Positions 28,301 to 51,025 of a stretch of 64,000 nucleotides of DNA are shown piece by piece. Numbering within the stretch: position 1 is the stretch's first letter; each line of letters starts with the position of its first letter. Both the position numbers and the translations under genes were made by a program. The notes beneath the pieces were generated by a model. That model saw nothing but the letters and a program-made list of their open reading frames with translations, ran no database searches and was not told where the DNA came from. Source of the DNA: Wuchereria bancrofti (Eukaryota > Nematoda > Chromadorea > Rhabditida > Onchocercidae); contig SSBO01000009.1 in the NCBI GenBank assembly GCA_005281725.1, forward strand, positions 6,200,303 to 6,264,302, in the 5' to 3' direction.

Positions 28301-29670
28301 TGGTGTAAATACCATTTTACGCCAAATAAATAGCTTTCAATATGACACAAAACCGGATTATCATTTAATCAAAAACATTTTCCGGAATGCTATTGTGAGC
28401 GGCAATTATAAGGTTGTTTACAGCCTTCTGTAATATGATTTTGAATCAAAAGGAATTGAGGAATTTCATCACTTCTAATTTTCTAGAGCATCAAGTTCGG
28501 TTAACAATAAAGAGATTTTTTGCATGATGTCTTGAAAATGGATAGATTTCAATAAAAATTTGAATTAAAATCTACCCAATGGAGAGAAAATACAATTCTA
28601 CATATAATTTGTTTTGCTTTTATTCATTGAATTTGAAAGTTGTTTTGCTTTTATTCATTGAATTTGAAAGTCAATTTATAATAGTTGTCTCGGACTTAAT
28701 TAATTCTGTTGCCAATGGTAACATTTGGTATTTTACTCTTAACATTCATGTTTTTTTTTCTTTCATTTCGTCCTTTCTAAACGAATTCAGATATCATATC
28801 AGATGTTGTTGTGTTATTGTTTCATAATCTTAAACTATAATTTTTAATTTTTTACGTCTGAGCAATGAAGCGTTTTTCTTTATTTTAATTCTGGTGACTT
28901 TTGAAACCATATATGGTTGAGGTATCTGATTCTCGAAAATCAATGTCTGTTACAGTCTGAGAAATTGGACTGGCTAAAAGGTAAAGAAGATGAAATGATA
29001 GCAGCGGGCGCATGTGAATCCAAAATTTTCAATGTAAAATCTGAAAGAGAAAAAGAATTCAGTCAGCGTTCCCAGAGATCGATTAGGCAAGAAAAGAAGG
29101 GATGCGACTTGGAATCGAAAGCTGTTGACGAACAACGTTCCGTATTTATGATGCCGAAAGTCAACAGTCCCAAATGTACGTTATAATAATTTCGGGGAGT
29201 AAAGAATAAGATAAGATCAGACTAGCCAATCGGTTATAAGCGGAAGTAAGTGAAGTAGGGTCAAGTGATTAATATTATTTAGTAATTAGTTGAGTAACTC
29301 AATTTACTGGCATATTTGGTCACTTTCAGCATTATTTAAATGGCTTCGTCAAAGATTTGTCAGTTGTCCAATAAATTTTACAGACGATTAGTGCTCAATT
29401 AATAGCTTTGTAAAGATGATGGAATAAGAATAAGTGATGAGCAGAAAATTCAAAATTTTTGGAGTTTTAGCGATATTATATATATAGTTTATTTCTGATA
29501 TTATTAAAATTTCAGCAGAAACACTAAGTCTACAAGATGCGAAAAGTTGTTACTACACTCCTACGATCAATGCTAATGAAAATTCATATTTGTTGGAAGC
29601 GAAGACTTCCAAATCAAAGTCTGTAATGAAAAATACAAAGTCGAAATCACGAAAATCTCCAAATCGTTAA
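25350..29670 (+). CDS. CK1/TTBK-like protein kinase homologue, probable pseudokinase (5' exon missing)
   Basis: Eleven phase-matched exons: 25350-25469, 25664-25761, 26037-26160, 26261-26297, 26473-26516, 26914-27040, 27201-27312, 27598-27806, 28261-28412, 28956-29175 and 29516-29670, at least 465 residues. No in-frame ATG is in the first, so an upstream exon is needed. The kinase fold runs from YIIDGPIKGDYGIVGLMERG to the C-lobe (SRKDDLESWLYMIVEFF, LPWEDE). The fold resembles the nematode-expanded CK1/TTBK group. Catalytic residues are changed: the ATP-binding Lys position reads FALHYE (Lys to His), the catalytic loop reads HRDIKPAVYA (Asn to Val) and DFG is GFG. The HRD Asp is kept. The C-terminal tail is Lys/Ser-rich (TSKSKSVMKNTKSKSRKS). 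C. elegans TTBK relatives are often sperm-enriched; that is family knowledge, not seen here. Confidence 0.85.
28607..28671. repeat. Short tandem duplication (about 31 bp x 2)
   Basis: The unit gttttgcttttattcattga plus atttgaaagt occurs twice in immediate succession in the kinase-gene intron between 28412 and 28956. It is a simple local duplication with no coding role that I can see. Confidence 0.8.
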
Positions 29671-31089
29671 TTCACATGTCTCCGGTCATTTATAATGTCT
29701 AATTGATAAACATTTTCCTTTGGAAATTTGCAGGTTTTACATGAACTTCGAGCATAATCTAATGAATTTCAGATAAAATATTCACTTTATATTGTGCTGA
29801 GTATTGACGTTTTTAAAATATAATAGTGCTGGAAAAATTTATCGAATTCAAATGTCTTTCGAAATATGTTTGTTGAGTGATATCAAAAAATAAGTTCAAA
29901 TTGAAGTTTGTATTTCAAAAATGAATTTATGGGAATTATTGGACATTACGGCGGATTACTGATGGGCATGCTGGATTATTTAGCTCCGCATTCTCTCGAG
30001 TCTGCAAGAATTCACAAACTATCAAAAAAAAAAAATGCTTGGAAAATAAACTTACAATGCTGAAGTTCTCGTGTCTCTTTTCCAACACTATTTAAATTAT
30101 TTGTTTTTATTAATCCTAACCACCCTTTTTAGTTTTCTTGGACATAGTCCTTTTAGTTTTTCTTGTATTGATCCTCTTCCTACTGTACTCATTATTTTAT
30201 GGCATTTTCGTAGCAGCAAACAACCTAGAAGGCTTATTAGTGATCAGGATTTGTTTCTCTGCTTTCACAAAGTTTTATTTAGCAAAATATCTTTATTTCA
30301 GTGACAGAAATACGTTTCTTACAGCGATTCGTATTATACACTCTCATAACATTTAGGAATTGTTCAATTTTGATTTGCAGTCATAACTACTATTTATAAA
30401 ATCTGACTTTGATTCATGTAATTCTGAAGTAATGACTGATCATTTGATGGGTTTGGTGACTTTAAAGAGTTTGTCATACTAGGAGAAAAGAAATCATCGG
30501 AGATCATAAAGAGATCAAATATTTTATAATACGATGCATTGTATTACAGCAAATATATGAAAGGCATTGGTGAAGAAAAATGCTACTTAAATATTTTAAA
30601 TAGCTAAGACTTTAAAGTAAGTCAAACTCCCATAAATCCGGATGGCAAAGGATTGAAGCAAAGTGGCAAAAGTCTCAATTAGACTTTTGAATTTCAGATA
30701 AAGTCAGAATCAGACTGCCTATGCAGACATCACAGATATGCAAGCAACAGAATATACAGAATATTCAACAATTTAAACAAAAAGCGACAAACGTACATAT
30801 ATTTACATTATGTATTTAAATTTTGGAAATTAGATGATACAACTTCAATAACACCAAAAATTCTTTGAAATGACTAGAGATTGAGGAAAAGAAAAAGTAG
30901 GAGAAGCACAACGGCTAAGAGATGACAGATTTAAAGCCCATAAATTAATTTCCTTAGTTAATTGAAACCATTCCAAATCTTTGAAAACAATTCTGAATTT
31001 CCCTTCTTAGGTACCAGAAAACCGATGTTTTAAGAACATTTAGGAATTGTTCAATTTTGATTTGCAGTCATAACTATCATAACTACTAT
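29671..31089. other. Intergenic, convergent between the kinase gene and scd-2
   Basis: Region between the stop codons of two convergent genes. The main content is a second copy of the scd-2 tail (see repeat at 30348-30500). Hydrophobic ORFs at 30071-30356 overlap in two frames, lack conserved motifs and look like AT-rich chance. No other element seen. Confidence 0.5.
30348..30500. repeat. Second copy of the scd-2 C-terminal coding segment (upstream copy in window coordinates)
   Basis: This 153-nt stretch is nearly identical to 31035-31196, which holds the last codons and start of the 3' UTR of the ALK-like gene. I see one base change in the coding part (ctcctagtatgac context, Leu to Phe codon just before it) and a 9-nt tandem insertion (atcataact) present only in the 31.0 kb copy. 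The copy keeps the stop codon and is in the same orientation, about 690 bp away. It does not include the exon's 3' splice site. Confidence 0.9.
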
Positions 31090-42301
<11,212 letters not shown>

Positions 42302-45289
42302 GACTAATTATGAGTATATCAGCACTTCGGGCGTAATTTGTTTGTTTATAAAGTGCATCAAATGAAAGTCATCAAATGGAAGTCAAATGAAGTTACATTG
42401 TCCAGAAAGAGAATTTTTCATTCCTGAATTTAGGATTGACTGATTTAGTATATTTATAAAATTACAAATAAATATTATTACAGTGAAAATAAATACAAAA
42501 CTAATATAATATGTTGAGGACAAGTAATAGAAGGCTGCATTGAAGTTAGGAAAATCCTACTACTTGAAGTAACAAAATTAAGTCATCAAACAATTTGTAA
42601 ACAAATATTTGATAAAACAATTTTCCAAAATGTGTCTTATAAACTACGGAGTGGTAGGGATGTTAGCTGTTAAATAAGAGTTAAGAAATATCATATAAAA
42701 ATTATTATTCGTTGATGGAGAAGGAAAGATAAACTCAAACAATTCCAGTGATTGATGGTAACATTCATCACATTGGTATATGACGAAGCTCTAATACTAC
42801 TGGTCAATAATGGCGGTAATGTCGAAACGAGTATATGAACAGCATAGGTCGTCCTCGACCAAATCTTGAGAAGAATAAGAGGGCTAGAGCTCAAGCTGGG
42901 GAAGTATGAGTGGATGGGTTTAACAGCTGACGCAATTTTCGTCTAAGGTCTCTGATGGAAATGTCGAAAAATTTTGCATCTAAAGCATATGGCTACTTTC
43001 TTAATGTATTAGTTAGCTAGTTGGCAACCTTGTCCAACTGTTCTCCGCCATCATTTGATCATTTTGGTATTGGTAATTTCCATCGCTCTAAAAAAAAAAG
43101 AAAAATATCAAGTTTGTGGAAGAATGGTAATACTTCGTAATGAGGGGACCAATTACATCAAAAATTTTATTTTAACGATAATTAGACCAATATTAATTAT
43201 AAACATTGCAATAACGTTCGCTTCCCTGTTGATTAGTATCTCGGGCAACCAATTTGAATTGCGATTATCAAATGAACATATAAATATTGCAGTTTTTTAT
43301 TCTTAAAATTCCTAAATTCTTAAAGCTTTCATTTCTCAAAAAATAGAACTGAAAAGAAGGAGTTTTTTCGAGCTCGTCTTTAGTTATACATAAATCAATG
43401 AAAAGTTTATGTTTCATTTTCATTTCATTTTAGATTTTTTTGTGATTTTATTGTAAAAATACATGCGTCTACAAAGTCATTTTCCGAATTCCATTCCATT
43501 TTTCCAAGCATTAAATACACTTATAAACAGAGCAAGAATAATTACAAGAACATAGAATATATTGGCTGATTGTATGAGGTTGCAAGAAGTGTTAATGAAA
43601 TAAGGCAAAGACTAAAATATCATTTGAAATGGAAATGAAGAAATCAATATCAATGAAAAGAATGAATGATCTGTTAAGGAATGAAAAATGTTTTTTGAGA
43701 ACAAATGACATTGTAATTTGTTTGAAAAAAAAGCAATTATTTTTGTCTACAGAATTTGTTACGGATATTCGTTTCATTTGACATACAATCACTTATGCAA
43801 AATTTGAAAATCGTTACACAAAAGTAGGAACTTTTCTTGAGCTATCTTATCCATCTTGTAATTCTACATTCTCCGTGACCTTCTCGACGTATAATTTTCT
43901 TTTTTTATTTACGTTATCAAGCGTACGCTACTTGGTATTAGCTAATAAATATGAATGAATATGTTATTTTTTTTCTATTATAACATCTATTATTTTCTTT
44001 CACTAGCTTTAATATCATACATATGAGAGTATATTCTTTTTAACACCAAAAATATTGAAGATTTTCCTTTCAGATTCTTTGTTTCAAAGAATTCGCATTG
44101 TTGGAATTATTCTGAAATAGTGTAAAAGTTATGCGACTGTTAGAAAAATTCAAAAAAAAAATTTTATTCCTTGGAGATGTCATTTCCGGATTACCATCTG
44201 TTTTATGTTCCGTTCGTTTTCGTTAAAACAGTAATCAATGTAGCGCTCGAAGAAAAAAAAAAAAAAACGCTTTTGGTAATTTTTGATCACCCGAGTAGAT
44301 TTTACTGGTGTAGTAAACAATTAAACCATTTAGTGCGACGTTTGGACCAACTGATGATTTTAAATAAAAAACAACTCGTTTTCAAGATCAAAACAGTAGT
44401 TATAAAATCTTTCAAAACAACTGCCACTCTCTTCTTCGATGTGTTGACTGCACAATGTTGGTAGCAGTGGCGCTTTCACCACTTTTGAAATGGCTCATTT
44501 ACTCATCAGGTACGGTCCTTTTTTCGGAATATCCTAATCTTTCCGCAGTAATACTACTGTGAACGAATGATGACAGCCAGCAAAAGTACTCCAATCTTCA
44601 AGTCGTATTTGAACTTATCTCAAAGAACTGTCACAAGGCGTCCTTTACATATTTCAAGAGAACATCTTGTATGTACGCATTACTAAAAAAGAAGGAAAGG
44701 AAATAATTGAAACAGACGGTTCATTGTGCACAGTGCTTGTTGTCCTTGTCATAAACGCCGTCTGCTCTATTTCAACAATGACACGGTGGATGATTCAATG
44801 CTTCGAAATAAACACTCATTTACGATTGCCAATATTCGAGTAATAATATTCAGTAATGGAATATTAATTTTGAAATTTACAATTTGAAGCAAAATTGGGA
44901 TAAGATTTTTCCAGAATTCAAAACATTTCGGAATTGAGCAAATTAGTCATAGTTCAATGATTCAATTTTTATAAGCGAAATAACTGCTGGTGGTTGCTTA
45001 AACATTTCCACCTTTTGATTATGATTTAAAAAATAAAAAACGGAAGTGATAATAAGAACATTTATTCAAACATTGCTAGACTGTTAACAAAATTAATAAA
45101 ACAAAAAGATATTTTCCAATTTCACCTTTCTGTAATGAGATCGATATAAGCATGTTTGCTTTCAAAGACAATCTAAGTTTCAAATCTGACATGTGCGTTT
45201 TTTCGAATCACATAAAACTTCTTATTAACTTTCATATAGCTTTCTGAGACAAAATAAAGAATTTAATTCAAAGTCAGCTTTATTTTTCA
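42302..45289. other. Long intergenic region
   Basis: Three kilobases upstream of scd-2 (minus strand) and downstream of the TMEM272-like gene. Short ORFs at 42691-42894, 43055-43306 and 44171-44464 are AT-driven, low-complexity and without splice support. The scd-2 promoter should be in the first part. No repeat or RNA gene recognised. Confidence 0.5.
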
Positions 45290-45962
45290 TTAGATCAAAT
45301 TAGATGCAAAAAAAGCACAACAGGACAAAATTATTATGTTGAACAGAACAATGTCGACAATTACGATTATGAAAGATAGCAAATACACTGATTGAGGACA
45401 GTAGAATAATCCTTCATTATTAGTATGCTGTACTTTTGTGAAAATCGAATATAATCGTGCTGCTCCTGGAATTTCTACGGTTGAATGTAATTCACACCCA
45501 TCGAAAATTTGTACCGATTTCTTTACGAGAACAAAGTGATTTTATCCCTTTTTAGCTTAATAAAAAAAAGCAATTCAAAAGTCTGCCACTTTAAAAATTC
45601 CCCAGAATTTTTCACCGAAAACTTCAAAATTTTAGAAATTTTATTCTAAGCTTTCTGTTGTTGCAAAGTTTTTATTTTTTGAGGATATTGCATTTGGACT
45701 TGTTAGAACAAAACTATAGATAAATTATTCATCGATTAGTGTTGTAAAAGGGCAAACCGACAAAAGATGCGATAAGTAAAAGACACGAAAGTACGGGGAA
45801 TCCTAAACAAGTGAAAGTGAATCCGACCACAATACCAGTACATCCATAAATTATCATCCAAACCGGAAGATAATCATCGGCTGGACAGTTTCCAATGTTT
45901 GTTCCTCCAGTTGCTATCATTATTACATAAATGAAAAGAGATATGAGCGAATAGCATTGCAT
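45290..45962 (-). CDS. TMEM272-like four-helix membrane protein (126 aa)
   Basis: Two exons, 45962-45758 and 45465-45290, join in phase to 126 residues. The first gives a transmembrane helix (LISLFIYVIMIATGG), the diagnostic polar segment IGNCPADDYLPVWMIIYG, and a second hydrophobic pair; the second gives ARLYSIFTKVQ, then FYCPQSVYLLSFIIVIVDIV and a Cys-rich helix before the stop. The C-P-A and Y-C-x(4)-LY-x-(L/F)xF pattern fits the TMEM272 group of small, poorly characterised membrane proteins found in many nematode copies. The start was chosen because ATG follows ttttacag by five bases, a probable spliced-leader acceptor. An upstream in-frame reading (RRSVSFTEI) exists but lacks a starting exon. 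Function is unknown. Confidence 0.75.
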
Positions 45963-47012
45963 TATTTCTGTAAAAGAAACGCTTCTTCTAAAATTAATTT
46001 TCAAAAGGTAATGTCATGCTAGCTTCTGACCTTATAATGAACCTGTTTGTTATCAAATTATCAAATCATCAGTCAGAAGTTATCAAAGTATCAAGGAAAA
46101 ACTGGATAATAATTCTGCACAACTTGATACGGTGCAACAATAAATGACGTAAACTATCACGAGAAAACTGCCGTAACAAGATGTCAGGGTATGATTATCG
46201 TTGAGGCGAAATTATAAGAAAAGTAATCAAATTGAAGGCTTTTAACCCATACTGTATGACTAATTAATTACACTATTAATTGAAATTAGCCAAATAATAA
46301 TTAAAACTGAAATTAGTCAGTCAAAACTCCAGTTTCTTTTTATCTATTTATTTGATATCGACAGTCTTTCATTTCTTCTCTTATTGTTCGCGAAGCAGTG
46401 AGGGATTTTCGTATTATGATGTAAGGAAAAATTTAAAGGCAAGCAATGATGCTAATCAATCAGTCAATCGTTTCAACCTTAATTTAATTCAGTCAAGACA
46501 ATATGGCACAGTAATGGTACTCAGGTTCATACGTTAAGGGTTATAAATTGAGCTAGAAATACCTAAGAAATATGTAGATTACTGTAACGATTCTTTTTTT
46601 TTGTACTTTTGTTTATATCTTCATTCAACGAAATGACAAAAAATTCCCAAGTAGACGACACATAACTGACCTTGTCCACTATTGCAAGCACTTCTTTTCA
46701 AATTTTTTTTGATGTCCTGAATTTGTTTTTTATTTATTTAAGTAGTGTCAAAAACGCTAAGAGTTTTTACTGCAGCCATTTGTCTCTATCACTAACTGAT
46801 ATCACAGTTCCTTCCGATGTATCATAACTTTGTGGGAAATATCAAAGATGAAAATAATATCAAAGGAAAAAGATGAAAATAATGTTCATAAATTCAAACA
46901 ATTTAAATTTGTCAAATTGAAGTTCTCAAAACACAATATAAATTGAATCATTTATGTGATGAATTTTATTAGAAGATTTTGAACTATTTAACTTTTAAAC
47001 AAATTTAAATTA
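45963..47012. other. Intergenic
   Basis: About 1 kb between two minus-strand genes. An ORF at 46352-46537 on the plus strand has no supporting features. The TMEM272-like promoter should lie just above 45962. Nothing else is seen. Confidence 0.5.
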
Positions 47013-47291
47013 TCATACTTTTTCTTCATCCTCTATTGAAATTGCTGTTTGAAGCGATGATGACGAATTTGCTGCATGGTTTAGCTGTTAATAAAAACAA
47101 CATAGGACCAGAACAATCTCATGAGATGTGATTACATTCGAAGTTTAGGATTCAAGTTACTGAAATTATGTATTTCTGTGGAAACTTAGATTTTACTAAA
47201 GACTTACTCTTTGTATGAAAAGAAATTTGTTTTGACGCAAAATTGTCTTAAAAGTGCTTTGCGAATGCTTTGTCTCTTCATTTCCAGCCAT
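47013..47291 (-). CDS. Small two-exon protein (51 aa), unrecognised
   Basis: Exon 1, 47291-47208, encodes MAGNEETKHSQSTFKTILRQ and eight further residues ending in FIQR; exon 2, 47084-47013, encodes 23 residues ending in an acidic tail (SIEDEEKV) and TGA. The donor (AGA|GTAAGT) and acceptor (ttaacag) are good and the phase is 0-0, so the two pieces make one clean 51-residue frame. Composition is polar, Ser/Gln/Lys-rich with no membrane segment. It is too short for me to place in a family, and a chance pair of exons cannot be excluded. The ATG context (aaaATGG) is favourable. Confidence 0.5.
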
Positions 47292-50200
47292 TTTTGTCAG
47301 ATGTTGCACTCAAATCCACGAAGCTAACATTTATAGGTTATTATTAAATAATGTACTGAACAGAAATATACTGCCTTTTTAAATAAAAATTTACTTAAAA
47401 TTTGAATATGATCACTTTTGCTATTAAATTTCTGGTATTCATATGAAAATTTCGTGTTCATCAAACATTCTAGCGTCAATTGTTTCTTTACAATGTGCTA
47501 TGCACATTCTCATTTTGGCATTTATTACTGTCTCAACTGTTGCCCAAAATATTAAATTATTACTTATTGCATTTTTTCTTGGACAAAGTGTCTTCTCTGT
47601 TCTGATTTGCTGTGTCATAGGGAATGATGTAACTGAAACGATTTGCGATCCAAGAAGTAGCATTTCCAGATAAGGAGTAGAAATATAAGTTGGTCAAATT
47701 TAACGATTGATTGAAGCTGATTTGAATTGAGATTTCAATATGTAATATTTTACAAGCACATTTATATATGGATTTTCTAAAATTGTTCTTTTCGTTTTCA
47801 TTTTTGAGATGTTCATTTTTGTGTGATTTGTGTGATTTCCTTGTTCGTGTCGCATATTACTATAAACTTCTGAATCGTTATCAATCTTTTGTAGTGAGGG
47901 TTATAGTGCTATTTCAACTTATAGTTGTTTCTGTTTCTTCTCAGATTAATTCAGTTCAGTATAAGTTTGTTATCAATTTTATTGCGTTTTATCCGTGCAA
48001 ATAAGCTAAAAGTGCATTTGTGTAGAATTGGAGACATTTCATATCAAACAGACGAGATGTTTTGCAAAAATGTTTGAGTAAGCCTTCACTCAAACGCAAT
48101 AATTTGCGATTGTTTGCTTGTTGTCAAAATTGTCATCGATTTTCGTTCTTATCTTTAAAAAAGCAGCAGAATGTCAGTTTCTTCGGCTACTCGCATATTC
48201 CATACTTCCGATTATTTCCACTTATTCTTATTTGCATTTCATGAATCTGGAAATTTTCTACCCGGCATAGCAAGTAGAACCGATAAAGAAAGATTAGTAA
48301 TTACGATATGATTTAAATTTTAAAATGAATTGTTTGCCGAAGAGTTGCAGAAAAATTTTTTCAGCAATCTTGCTTTTTGTTATTTCAATTTTTTAATTTT
48401 TTTTCCGAAAAAATGAAAAATTTATCAATAATTATCTATGTTTCGTGAACAAATAATTTGATAGTAGAAGTGGGGCTGTGTTAAAAGTTTAAGATAAGAA
48501 TTGGCATTTCGTGCATCTTTTCATGAAATAATTTTAACTGAAAATATTGAGGATTTTTGGACAGCGTGATGCATTAAAATTTTTTAAAATTTCATCAAGA
48601 TAAAATGAAATTTGTTGAATTTTTCCTATTTTCTATCTTTGTTTTAGGATAGTACTAAAAATGTAGTCCTAAATGTTGTTGTTAATTGAGATCCAAAGCC
48701 ACCTTAGAACTAACCGATTTTATGGTGTTACGAATGGTTGCTCTGTTACTTGACCATTCGAAGAGCGTGCAGTAAAAAATAAAACATCGCAAAACATCAT
48801 GAAGTGGAATCTGAATGATTTGAAATTTGCTTCTCTAAAAATTCTAATTTTAGATTGAATTTTCAAGTTACTGACATTAAATATAAATCAACTTTGATTC
48901 CATTCTGGTGACTATTTTTCTATTTGATTCAAGCTAATAGCATTAAAAGCCATACTGGAAGGTAAAACAAAAGTAGGAATTCAGTGAAATTCAGTTATGG
49001 CTCACAGTTTCCTCCAGCAGTAGTTTCTACAGCTTCATTTCAAGCTTCGGAAATCTCTAAGAAGTTTGACAATTTATTTTTCTTTCACCATTGCAATAAA
49101 ATTCACTTTTTGCCATTCATTTGTGTACTTTTTCAGTAAAAAATAAATAATTGAGGAGAGGTCAATAGAAAAGGACGAAGGTAAAAACAGTTGGGTATAT
49201 ATTTCAACTTTTCATTTTTTTCGTTGTGAAATTTATCTTTGAGATTGCACTCAAAAAATGCATTAAGGTTTTACAGAATTAAATGAGCTTTCATCATAAT
49301 TTTTCGTCATTTTTTTAAGAGAAAAAAACCTGTTTACAATTTGTCAACAACAAATCTCATCACATAAAAATAAGTGATAAGAAATTTAAAAAAAAAAAAT
49401 CTTCTTTTTCTTCTCAGGATAACTATTCGTTGTTAACTATCGTTGAAATAGCTGCTCGTTATTTCCATTTTTTCATTTAAACAAACCTTTATTTTCTTTC
49501 GTGCACGTTTTCCAAATAATTTTGCTAAGCTAATTCTATTTTCTGATTTAAAAGATAAACAGAATTTGTGATATGGAAGTGAAGTAATTAAGTATCGATG
49601 TAAATTTATTGGCAACAAAGTTTTTAAGGATTTTTTATCAATATCTTTTATCTGCAATGATACAGCCATTTTGGTATCGCTCAAAAAACGTAATTGTTGT
49701 CTTTTCTCAACAGTTTTTCTTTATATGTTCTGTCAAACTTAATATTAATATTCAGCGATCACTTAGCTCACGTTGAGTTGAGGAAAGTCGTAGGAAAAGT
49801 AATGGGTGCAAAAGTAGAATGAGTATTCATTCCTAACCGACATTTCGGATTTTGAAATGATAGCTTTTTATCGATTAGTTTACTACTATACTCTTCATTT
49901 TTCTATGTTATCGCAAAATGTGAAGTTTCACTTAACAATCTCCGAAATCATTCCTAAAATTTATCGGTGATTAGCTATAAAAATACTTATAAATCTCTTT
50001 TTGCCATCATAGCATCAGCTTTTTGTCCAAAATATACCTTGATTTTCAGGAACAATAAGCAACTACTTGAACTATTATTCTTAAATTGTTTTAAGGACTA
50101 ATTAAAAAAACTGTATGCAGTGTTGCAAAACATGCTTTGTTTCATCCGTTAAAATTAGGAGAAATATGGATATTAGTTTATTTTTAAAAAAGAATTTAGA

Positions 50201-50651
50201 AAAAGAATTCGAAACGTTGCTTCTTGATCCCTCAAAAAAATCGTTCCACAAAAATCCCACTTTGCATTTTCAGGAACAATAAGCAAATAGGAGATATCAT
50301 TTTATAACCGGAGAAATCATTTACGATAAGGAAAATATAAAGAATGACAAATAAGCGAATAATCAAAATCATTTTGGCCTGAAAAACTAAAATAAATTAA
50401 ATTCAAAAAAGGCACTATTAAACTATCGCCTTATTATTACTATCGCTTCAAATGCGATTATTTCTCTGACTCAAAATGTTGTCGGTTTTCGAAAATGGTT
50501 GTCCCCTATGAGCTAAACGTATAGCACAAATTTTCAGCAAACTTTTAAATTCTCTTTCAACTATTAATAGTAAAATAGCAATTTGTTTTCATTTTATTAA
50601 TTTATTTGCAAAGCAGAAAAGATACGAAAAATAGTAATCGACAAATTTTCA
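47292..50651. other. Long AT-rich intergenic region with low-confidence ORFs
   Basis: Three kilobases without a convincing gene. The plus-strand ORF 47443-47673 (76 codons) has two hydrophobic segments (LQCAMHILILAFITVSTVA and LLLIAFFLGQSVFSVLICC) and starts with ATG; it could be a small membrane protein but lacks homologous motifs. The minus-strand ORF 49433-49684 is basic and polar and probably chance. Many poly-T and poly-A tracts occur. Confidence 0.35.
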
Positions 50652-50831
50652 TTAAGATAACAAGTAGAAAATTGCAGTCATTGATACAGCCTGGCTCCAC
50701 TCTTCAATGAACGCTATATTTGTAGATGTAGTTATTTCTACCTGTGATGTGCGGCACCATATTCCACTGATCATACCTGTGGAAAGAACATACGTCTCAT
50801 TTCCATTTAAAGAGTCTCGCCTACACAGCAT
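50652..50831 (-). CDS. Hypothetical short ORF (59 aa)
   Basis: A single uninterrupted frame from ATG 50831 to TAA 50652: MLCRRDSLNGNETYVLSTGM, then ISGIWCRTSQVEITTSTNIA and a more hydrophobic end (SMTAIFYLLS). Base composition is more balanced than the flanks. An internal ttctttccacag|GTATG could also be a 3' splice site, so part of it may be an exon of a longer transcript. It ends only 195 bp before the start of the plus-strand ATP-grasp gene, head to head. No family recognised. Confidence 0.3.
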   Translation of the reverse strand: MLCRRDSLNGNETYVLSTGMISGIWCRTSQVEITTSTNIAFIEEWSQAVSMTAIFYLLS

Positions 50832-51025
50832 CCTACAAATGAGAAATTGTGACTTCTTTCCATTATAGTATCAAGAAAATTTTATAGCTCCAATTCTCAC
50901 TAATATTGAAAATGCGATTTGCAAGGAGAGAAAAAACTATTCATCGTTTCAGAGAAAGAGTGAAAGAATAAATAAATAAAAAACAAAAAAGCATTTGTAT
51001 CAACGATCGATTAAACTTGTCCTGA

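Noticed and set aside
49433..49684. 83-codon basic minus ORF
   Set aside because: Starts with ATG and is polar, but it stands alone without splice sites, motifs or a composition shift; chance ORFs of this size are expected in AT-rich DNA when no stop-rich bias exists.
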